A stretch of 17,584 nt of DNA, from positions 1 through 17,584 of the forward strand of contig JBBILW010000013.1 in NCBI GenBank assembly GCA_037444725.1. The letters are read 5' to 3'. The notes under the pieces were generated by a model. The model searched no databases and was not told the DNA's origin. It saw only the letters and a list, made by a program, of their open reading frames with translations. The position numbers were made by a program, and so were the translations under genes. The stretch comes from CAIKKG01 sp037444725 (GTDB lineage Bacteria > Patescibacteriota > Minisyncoccia > UBA6257 > GWB1-50-10). Positions 1-4,668 of the stretch are shown here, in pieces; position 1 is the first letter of the stretch; every line of letters begins with the position of its first letter.

Positions 1-282
1 ACGAATATCCGCGATATTCTCCGCAGAGATATGAATGTCACAAACATTGAGAGCGCGGTTATCGTGCTTGTCGTTCCCTTGCTCCTCTATGCATTTGGTG
101 CGCGCGGATTTATTTCCGTCATCGGATTCGTGGGCGGAGTCTTTCTTGCGCTCGAAGGTATTTTTATCGTCGCAGTATGGCGGAAGAAATATGCGCATCA
201 TCCCTTGCGGCGCGCTTCGATGCTGCTCTTCGCGGTGTTTACGCTTGCCATTTTGTACGAACTCATTCATATTCTTTCGTAA
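1..282 (+). CDS. C-terminal fragment of an amino-acid permease-like membrane protein (5' end outside window)
   Basis: The reading frame is open from the first base, so this is the 3' end of a gene that begins before the window; the ATG at 31 is internal. The 93 visible residues begin with a basic cytoplasmic stretch (IRDILRRDMN), then a hydrophobic segment (VIVLVVPLLLYAF), a glycine-rich segment (FISVIGFVGGVFLALEGIFIV), a basic loop (WRKKYAHHPLRRA) and a last hydrophobic helix. This order, especially the IGFVGG-LEGI pattern, resembles the last helices of APC-superfamily amino-acid permeases of the tryptophan/tyrosine (HAAAP) type. In that case it would import amino acids across the cytoplasmic membrane, which fits a host-dependent organism. 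The TAA stop overlaps the ATG of the next gene (TAATG), so the two are probably translationally coupled. The substrate cannot be judged from this fragment. Confidence 0.6.
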   Translation, partial: TNIRDILRRDMNVTNIESAVIVLVVPLLLYAFGARGFISVIGFVGGVFLALEGIFIVAVWRKKYAHHPLRRASMLLFAVFTLAILYELIHILS

Positions 283-1583
283 TGAGGCGTGCGTTGCGAT
301 ATGCGGTGTTCCTATTCGTTTTTGCGTTGCCTTTCGGCACAAAAAAATTTATTACGGCGCTCATTCCGCAGATGTATGAGTATGTCCGCGAGTTCTCTTC
401 GCTTTTGTTGTATGCGACGGACATTGTGGCGCTCCTCCTTATTGTTTTTGCGCTCATTTATGGAGGAAGGCGCTTCGCACGGACGCCATTTGTAAAATGG
501 TTCTGCGTATTCGGGGCGCTTCTTATCACATCTCTTTTCTTCGCACTTAACTTCGCATACTCCGCATATGTTGCGGCGAGCATCATCCTCGCACTTCTCG
601 TTGCCTGCGCAATCGCGTTCGTTGTTTCTGACGGTGTCGCGAGTGCGCGCGAAATATTCAAGGCGTTAGCCGCGTCCGCAACGCTTCAGGCGCTTATCGC
701 CATCCTGCAATTCTATTATCAGAAAAGTGTGGGCTTATGGATTTTGGGCGAGTCAGTCATCACCGCGACGACGCAGGGAGTTGCTCGCGTCAATATGGGA
801 GGTGTGAACTTCTTGCGCGCCTACGGAACATTACCACACGCGAATATTCTTGCGGGCTTTCTCGTAATGGGACTTATTGCGTGTGCGTATCTCTACCTTA
901 CCGCACCGCGCCGGCACCCGATTATGCACGCGGGCTCGGCAATGGCGCTCTTCACGATTCTTTCGGCTCTTGTATTCACATTCTCGCGTTCCGGATGGAT
1001 TGTCGCAGCGATTGTTATTCTCGCTATTGGCATTTATTCGATTTGGAATAAGAAGCTTCGCGCATCGGCAAGGGAGTACATTGCGGTCGTGCTTGTTTCG
1101 CTTTTTGCACTCTCGCTTGTGCTTGGGTCCGCAATCGTTTCGCGTGCGGGCTTTACGAAGGGCGAGTTCTCAATTGATCATCGTATCTATTACAACGAGA
1201 TAGGCCTTACACTCGTTCGCGAGCATCCGCTTGGCGTGGGTATCGGCAATGAGGTGTTACGGGCGGCGCAGGAGGGATTGTTTGCCGCAAAGGGTCTCAC
1301 GCAGACGTGGCTGTGGCAGCCCGTACACAACATTTATATTCTTATCGCTTCCGAGCTCGGTATTGCGGGACTTCTCGTATTCCTCGCGCTGCTTTTCATT
1401 GCATTTCGCCGCATCGATTTCTCATCGCCTGAAGCGGTATTCGCTGGACTGCTTGTTGTCTCGCTTCTGTTGTTCGGGTTTGTTGACCACTTCCCGTGGG
1501 ACCTTCACGCGGGACGCTTGATGTTTTGGACAGCGTTCGGAATAATGATGGGGCTTGGCGCGAGAGTAGAGAAGCCCTTGTAG
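282..1583 (+). CDS. O-antigen ligase / Wzy-type polymerase family membrane protein
   Basis: A 433-residue polytopic membrane protein with about ten to twelve hydrophobic helices. Three features of the Wzy_C/WaaL superfamily are visible: R-x-YGTLPHANILAGF near residues 179-193, FSRSGW near 234-239, and a large loop before the C-terminal helices ending in PVHNIYILIASELGIAGLLVF (347-367), where the family has its conserved HN-x-[YL] motif. Family members transfer or polymerise lipid-linked glycans on the outer face of the cytoplasmic membrane, so the likely role is in surface polysaccharide or glycoprotein glycosylation. The ATG at 282 is chosen because it overlaps the upstream stop and opens with a basic N-terminus before the first helix; starts further upstream lie inside the permease gene. 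The last ten bases, including the stop, belong also to tRNA-Arg. Ligase and polymerase cannot be told apart by sequence alone. Confidence 0.8.
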   Translation: MRRALRYAVFLFVFALPFGTKKFITALIPQMYEYVREFSSLLLYATDIVALLLIVFALIYGGRRFARTPFVKWFCVFGALLITSLFFALNFAYSAYVAASIILALLVACAIAFVVSDGVASAREIFKALAASATLQALIAILQFYYQKSVGLWILGESVITATTQGVARVNMGGVNFLRAYGTLPHANILAGFLVMGLIACAYLYLTAPRRHPIMHAGSAMALFTILSALVFTFSRSGWIVAAIVILAIGIYSIWNKKLRASAREYIAVVLVSLFALSLVLGSAIVSRAGFTKGEFSIDHRIYYNEIGLTLVREHPLGVGIGNEVLRAAQEGLFAAKGLTQTWLWQPVHNIYILIASELGIAGLLVFLALLFIAFRRIDFSSPEAVFAGLLVVSLLLFGFVDHFPWDLHAGRLMFWTAFGIMMGLGARVEKPL

Positions 1584-1645
1584 TTGAATGGATACAATAT
1601 CTCCCTCCGAAGGAGGAGGTGCAGGTTCGATTCCTGCCAAGGGCA
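1574..1645 (+). tRNA. tRNA-Arg (anticodon CCG)
   Basis: A full cloverleaf can be drawn by hand. The acceptor stem is GCCCTTG with CAAGGGC, the D stem GTTG with CAAT, the anticodon stem TCTCC (1600-1604) with GGAGG (1612-1616), and the T stem GCAGG with CCTGC around a TTCGATT loop. The seven-base anticodon loop CTCCGAA gives anticodon CCG at 1607-1609, reading the arginine codon CGG. The discriminator is A and CCA is not encoded. The first ten bases overlap the 3' end of the preceding membrane protein gene, and an intrinsic terminator follows within ten bases. Confidence 0.95.
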
Positions 1646-1652
1646 CAAAAAG

Positions 1653-1676
1653 AAAATCCCGTTTCGGGATTTTTTA
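1653..1676 (+). terminator. Intrinsic terminator after tRNA-Arg
   Basis: A hairpin AAAATCCCG / CGGGATTTT with a three-base loop (stem 1653-1661 and 1665-1673), continued by a T run. It ends the permease-ligase-tRNA unit. Confidence 0.85.
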
Positions 1677-1692
1677 GTTGCCTTGCGCGATA

Positions 1693-1721
1693 TTGACTTT
1701 TATGGTCTTGCATACTATCGT
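1693..1721 (+). promoter_or_regulatory. Promoter of the 1808-2245 gene
   Basis: TTGACT at 1693-1698 and TATCGT at 1716-1721, separated by 17 bases. The -10 box is weak, but spacing and -35 match the other single-gene units of the window. Predicted transcription start is near 1728. Confidence 0.6.
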
Positions 1722-1783
1722 GTGAAACGAACATGCCGTCGTGGCCTGTTCACTTCACTCAGCGATCTTGGGACCACCCAAGA
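1722..1783 (+). promoter_or_regulatory. Structured 5' leader with two stem-loops
   Basis: The first stem-loop pairs GAACA (1729-1733) with TGTTC (1747-1751) and GCC (1735-1737) with GGC (1743-1745); GTGAA (1722-1726) can also pair with TTCAC (1754-1758) if transcription starts early enough. The second is TCTTGGG (1766-1772) with CCCAAGA (1777-1783) around an ACCA loop. The Shine-Dalgarno site follows at about 1795. A 5' hairpin of this sort could stabilise the mRNA or control translation; no known riboswitch class is recognised. Confidence 0.55.
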
Positions 1784-1807
1784 CGCACAGAAGAAAGGAG
1801 CAGTTTC

Positions 1808-2245
1808 ATGTCGAGTCTAGTTCTTTTGAATGGCGATGGTGTCGTCGCTCGGAAGCTTCAGCTCATTTCCCTGCCGGAGAACTACGTTGTTCCGGAGGGG
1901 ATGATGATCAGCTGGAGGGTCGCGGTGGATGTCTCGTCCCACAATCCATTGGCCAACCTCGGACGTTTAGAGCCGGTGGTGGCCTACTTCTGTCTCGGTA
2001 GCGCATGGGGACAGGTCTGGCGCGGCGAGGTCAAGAAGTACGAACGAGACGAGCGCCTTGGTACGATGCGCTACGGCCTTCGAACCCTGACGGTCACGGT
2101 GCAGGGAACCTCGGCGAAGGACGCGATGGAGTTGCGCGATCGCATCATGCACCTCATCGACACGGGTGCTCGCTGGGAAGCGAGCAACAATCTGAATCCG
2201 AGGCCCAAGGTCGGATTCCTGCGCCGACTGTTCGGGACCAAGTAG
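1808..2245 (+). CDS. Orphan protein of unknown function, 145 residues
   Basis: I do not recognise this protein. The start is placed at the ATG at 1808 because AAGGAG lies a normal distance upstream and the upstream in-frame ATG (1733) falls inside the leader hairpin. The protein looks soluble and mixed alpha/beta: a beta-rich N-terminal half (LVLLNGDGVVARKLQLISL, WRVAVDVSS), a strand-like stretch (RTLTVTVQG) near residue 95, a helix (AKDAMELRDRIMHLID), and a basic C-terminus (FLRRLFGTK). There is no signal peptide or membrane helix. It is a single-gene unit with its own promoter, structured leader and terminator. Its balanced, GC-rich codon use resembles the other orphan units rather than the housekeeping genes. 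Confidence 0.75.
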   Translation: MSSLVLLNGDGVVARKLQLISLPENYVVPEGMMISWRVAVDVSSHNPLANLGRLEPVVAYFCLGSAWGQVWRGEVKKYERDERLGTMRYGLRTLTVTVQGTSAKDAMELRDRIMHLIDTGARWEASNNLNPRPKVGFLRRLFGTK

Positions 2246-2260
2246 TATCGTCCCGCATCT

Positions 2261-2295
2261 GGCCGCCTAGTAGCGAAAGCGAACGGCGGCCTTTT
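2261..2295 (+). terminator. Intrinsic terminator of the 1808 gene
   Basis: GGCCGCC (2261-2267) pairs with GGCGGCC (2285-2291), followed by TTTT. The 17-base loop can itself fold (AGCGAAAGCG). Confidence 0.75.
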
Positions 2296-2342
2296 CATTT
2301 GCGTCTGACTTTCAATCGGATAGCTCCTTTTGTTTTTCAAAC

Positions 2343-2367
2343 AAAAAAACGCCTTGCGGCGTTTTTT
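2343..2367. terminator. Bidirectional terminator between convergent genes
   Basis: A perfect AAAAAACGCC / GGCGTTTTTT stem around TTGC. Its A and T runs let it stop transcription from either side, serving chiefly the minus-strand gene that ends at 2379. Confidence 0.85.
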
Positions 2368-2378
2368 GTCGAGAAGTG

Positions 2379-2798
2379 TTACTTGTATAACGGGCGAACC
2401 TGGAAGAGGAAGTAGAGACCGATTGCGAGGCCGATAAGGGCATTCACTACGTTGCCCATCAAAAGGCTGCCGAGCGCGCTCACGCCCATGCCGTAGAATA
2501 CGTAGTTCCATCCGCTTAATGCTCGCTTGAAGAGACCGGGGATTGCCATTACGTTCAACACGATAACAGCAATACTTACTACGACCGAGATTCCCAAACC
2601 GTTTGACGCCGCCATGTAGGGGAGGAAGCCGAACATTGATGTGAGACCAAGGAGTGCCAGTATTGCAGGGGCTGCAAGTACCGCAGAAATAATAGCGAGG
2701 TACGGCGAGACCTTTACGATAAATTCCTTCACTTCCGCAGGGAGCTGCGGTGCCTTTTTACCGAAGTACTCATCGAGCGTTTCGATTAGTTTATTCAT
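2379..2798 (-). CDS. Small conserved multi-pass membrane protein, function unknown
   Basis: A 139-residue protein starting at MNKLIETLDEYFGKK. An amphipathic N-terminal region (about residues 1-25) is followed by three or four hydrophobic helices: around residues 30-55 (LAIISAVLAAPAILALLG), 58-95, and 115-133 (NVVNALIGLAIGLYFLFQV). The layout is familiar from uncharacterised small membrane proteins in Patescibacteria genomes, but no function is known to me. The ATG at 2798 is preferred to the ATG at 2816 because a -10-like TATACT sits eight bases before it, leaving no room for a leader; no Shine-Dalgarno site is present. It is divergent from the 2963 gene and ends at a shared terminator. Confidence 0.75.
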   Translation of the reverse strand: MNKLIETLDEYFGKKAPQLPAEVKEFIVKVSPYLAIISAVLAAPAILALLGLTSMFGFLPYMAASNGLGISVVVSIAVIVLNVMAIPGLFKRALSGWNYVFYGMGVSALGSLLMGNVVNALIGLAIGLYFLFQVRPLYK

Positions 2799-2806
2799 AT
2801 ATATGT

Positions 2807-2812
2807 AGTATA
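2807..2812 (-). promoter_or_regulatory. -10 box for a probably leaderless transcript (2379-2798 gene)
   Basis: On the minus strand TATACT lies eight bases upstream of the ATG, so the predicted transcription start coincides with the start codon. No good -35 is seen at 17 bases. Confidence 0.5.
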
Positions 2813-2832
2813 CCACTTAAAACGGGCGAATA

Positions 2833-2861
2833 TTGACAAATCCATTAATCTGTTATACAAT
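2833..2861 (+). promoter_or_regulatory. Strong sigma-70 promoter of the 2963 gene
   Basis: A perfect TTGACA (2833-2838), 17-base spacer and TACAAT (2856-2861). The predicted start near 2868 gives a leader of about 95 bases. Confidence 0.85.
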
Positions 2862-2904
2862 ATGCGGGTAAGTTCAAGCTCTTTCCCATCAGCTCATTCG
2901 CAAC

Positions 2905-2924
2905 CTGATTGCTCACACAATCGG
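2905..2924 (+). promoter_or_regulatory. Stem-loop in the leader of the 2963 gene
   Basis: CTGATTG (2905-2911) pairs with CAATCGG (2918-2924), including one G-U pair, around a CTCACA loop. It lies about 38 bases after the predicted transcription start, further in than the hairpins of the other single-gene units. Confidence 0.45.
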
Positions 2925-2962
2925 CGCCATGGGCACCAATCCATCACGAAAGGGGTCCCACC

Positions 2963-3589
2963 GTGGAAAACCAGAATCCCGTCGGTCGCTTGGTTGCTCT
3001 GCAGTTCAGCTTCTCGAATCCGGATGCAGTTCCGCCCTCGGTGCGGTCGCGGAAGCCGGAGACGAAGGAGGAGCGCTCGGAGCGCAAGTCCCACTCGAAC
3101 GGCATCCTCATGATCGCCCCCACGGAGCGCAGCTCTCTCCTGAAGTTCTTGGGAGAGCTCGAAGCTGCGGGCTACGTGCTCGTGGATGCGTTCAGCAAGA
3201 CGCGCATCAGCGACCCGCACGCGGCGAAGAAGACGTACCACATGGCGCGCTTCCTCTTCGCTCCGCGCGCGTTCGACAAGAGCTCCGACGAGTTCAAGGG
3301 GGCGAGGGATGGCATCCGTGCCGACCTCTCCCACCTCTGTGAGAACGCGCTCTGGCGCATCCGCACCTTCTCCAACCCGTTCTTCGAGAACGGTGAGGCG
3401 ACTCCGGGCGAGCGCATGCTGAGCGTGAACCTCGAGGTCCGCGTTCCGCTCTTCCGCCCCGACGGTAGCCCCGTCACGCAGTGGGCGAAGGATGCGCGCG
3501 GCAAGCCCGTGGGTTCCGCGCCGCTTCCTCTGAAGGCCGGCCACGAGCTCCGCATCGTGGATGGGAACATCAGACTCATCGCGGTCTGA
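2963..3589 (+). CDS. Orphan protein of unknown function, 208 residues
   Basis: I do not recognise this protein. The GTG at 2963 is chosen because GAAAGGGG lies about seven bases upstream; an in-frame ATG at 2909 falls inside the leader stem-loop without a ribosome-binding site. The N-terminal 45 residues are charged and probably flexible (RSRKPETKEERSERKS). Then comes a helix (TERSSLLKFLGELEAAGYVLVD) and mixed strands and helices, ending in a beta-rich part (MLSVNLEVRVPLF, HELRIVDGNIRLIAV). There is no membrane segment, signal peptide or recognisable catalytic motif. It is GC-rich with strong codon bias and forms a single-gene unit with a near-consensus promoter and a strong terminator, suggesting high expression. 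Confidence 0.75.
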   Translation: MENQNPVGRLVALQFSFSNPDAVPPSVRSRKPETKEERSERKSHSNGILMIAPTERSSLLKFLGELEAAGYVLVDAFSKTRISDPHAAKKTYHMARFLFAPRAFDKSSDEFKGARDGIRADLSHLCENALWRIRTFSNPFFENGEATPGERMLSVNLEVRVPLFRPDGSPVTQWAKDARGKPVGSAPLPLKAGHELRIVDGNIRLIAV

Positions 3590-3604
3590 TGCCCATCGCA
3601 TCAC

Positions 3605-3643
3605 AGGGCCGGACATGCTACCCCAGGCATGCCGGCCCTTTTT
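3605..3643 (+). terminator. Intrinsic terminator of the 2963 gene
   Basis: AGGGCCGG and CATGC pair with GCATG and CCGGCCCT across a short loop, followed by TTTTTC. Confidence 0.9.
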
Positions 3644-3712
3644 CTTTACATATTTTTTACATGAATTGCGCGTGGACGTATCACGCAACGAAGAGCTAGT
3701 ATTACAGTAACG

Positions 3713-4285
3713 ATGGATAAGGTGTTGGCGCTTCAGGCGCTCCACAACGAAATGACAGGGGACCGCTCGCTTCCGCTCCAGCCGGCGAATCTTGTGTTCG
3801 GCGAAGGGAATCCCGATTGCGACGTGCTCTTTATCGGCGAGGCGCCGGGGGCAAAAGAGGACGAGCTTGTGCGGCCGTTCGTGGGCCGTTCGGGAAAGCT
3901 CCTCGACAAGATGCTGCTTGAAATCGGTATGAAGCGCGAGGACGTGTACATCACGAATATCGTGAAGCGCCGCCCGCCGGAAAACCGCGACCCGAATCCG
4001 GAGGAAATCGCTGCGTATAAGCCATATCTCACGCGGCAGATCGCCCTCATCAATCCGTGCGTCATCGCGACGCTTGGCAGATTTTCCATGAACTATTTTC
4101 TTCCTGAAGGGAAGATATCGAGGGACGAGGGAAAACTTATCCGCATCGATAATTACATGATTTATCCTATGTTCCATCCGGCCGCTGCATTGCGCGCGCC
4201 GCAAATGAACGCCGCATTCACGAAGAGTTTTTTGGCATTGCCTCGCGCGCTCCAGAAATGCAAAGCGCTTCGCGCATCAGAGTGA
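3713..4285 (+). CDS. Family-4-type uracil-DNA glycosylase lacking the Fe-S cluster cysteines
   Basis: A 190-residue protein of the uracil-DNA glycosylase superfamily, which cuts uracil from DNA to start base-excision repair. Family-4 motifs are in order: VLFIGEAPGAKEDE (38-51), the active-site region; NIVKRRPPENRDP (82-94); and the uracil-contact motif PMFHPAA (162-168). Normal family-4 enzymes bind a 4Fe-4S cluster through four cysteines: a CxxC pair near the N-terminus and one in each of the positions equivalent to R86 and Y102 here. All four are missing; the only cysteines are 36, 116 and 183. The protein starts at the GEGNP core without the usual N-terminal cysteine segment. A -10-like TATTAC or TAGTAT lies 7-10 bases before the ATG, so the mRNA may be leaderless. 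Activity on uracil is inferred from the family. Confidence 0.85.
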   Translation: MDKVLALQALHNEMTGDRSLPLQPANLVFGEGNPDCDVLFIGEAPGAKEDELVRPFVGRSGKLLDKMLLEIGMKREDVYITNIVKRRPPENRDPNPEEIAAYKPYLTRQIALINPCVIATLGRFSMNYFLPEGKISRDEGKLIRIDNYMIYPMFHPAAALRAPQMNAAFTKSFLALPRALQKCKALRASE

Positions 4286-4304
4286 ACTCGGGCCCGATTT
4301 GGGG

Positions 4305-4310
4305 TATAAT
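4305..4310 (+). promoter_or_regulatory. -10 box TATAAT upstream of the 4321 gene
   Basis: A perfect TATAAT ten bases before the ATG at 4321, giving a leader of only a few bases. No clear -35 box is seen at 17 bases, so strength is uncertain. Confidence 0.5.
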
Positions 4311-4320
4311 TGGGCAAGAG

Positions 4321-4662
4321 ATGAACGTATCGATTGTCTATATTACCGGCCGATTTTTCTACCGCATCGCCGATTTTCTCCGTCATTGGTACGTAAAAAG
4401 CGCGTACATGTATTACGATTTCGTAATCAACGCGCTGCGTACCATGGACCGCACGCTCGCGTGGGGGATTACCGCACGGAACATTTTTGAGCCGTTGTTC
4501 GGGGATTACTCCGTTGTAGGACATATCATCGGATTTCTCTTCCGTTTCGTGCGTCTTGTGGGCGCCACAATCGTATATGCGGTGGTGTTTGCGATCGCAA
4601 TTGCCGCGTATCTTGTCTGGCTCGCTATCCCTGTGTTCCTCGTCTATAAAATGTTTTCGTAA
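4321..4662 (+). CDS. Small membrane protein upstream of the ClpC-like ATPase, function unknown
   Basis: A 113-residue protein rich in aromatic residues. The N-terminal 60 residues (MNVSIVYITGRFFYRIADF, YYDFVINALRTMDRTLAWG, RNIFEPLFGDYS) look amphipathic, and the C-terminal half is a long hydrophobic region, probably two helices (VGHIIGFLFRFVRLVGA and YAVVFAIAIAAYLVWLAIPVF). The ATG at 4321 is chosen over an upstream start at 4258 because the latter overlaps the glycosylase gene and precedes the TATAAT box. The stop is followed after six bases by the start of the AAA+ gene, so they are co-transcribed, and a role as a membrane partner or adaptor of that ATPase is a reasonable inference. No known domain is recognised. 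Confidence 0.75.
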   Translation: MNVSIVYITGRFFYRIADFLRHWYVKSAYMYYDFVINALRTMDRTLAWGITARNIFEPLFGDYSVVGHIIGFLFRFVRLVGATIVYAVVFAIAIAAYLVWLAIPVFLVYKMFS

Positions 4663-4668
4663 ATCCCT

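Noticed and set aside
1574..2300. tRNA-Arg as an attachment site for an integrated element carrying the 1808 gene
   Set aside because: No integrase and no direct repeat of the tRNA 3' end was found downstream.
2894..4204. A 436-residue minus-strand open frame
   Set aside because: It lies opposite the 2963 gene and the glycosylase, crosses a strong terminator and two promoters, and its product is Arg/His/Glu-rich low-quality sequence. It is a shadow of GC-rich codons.
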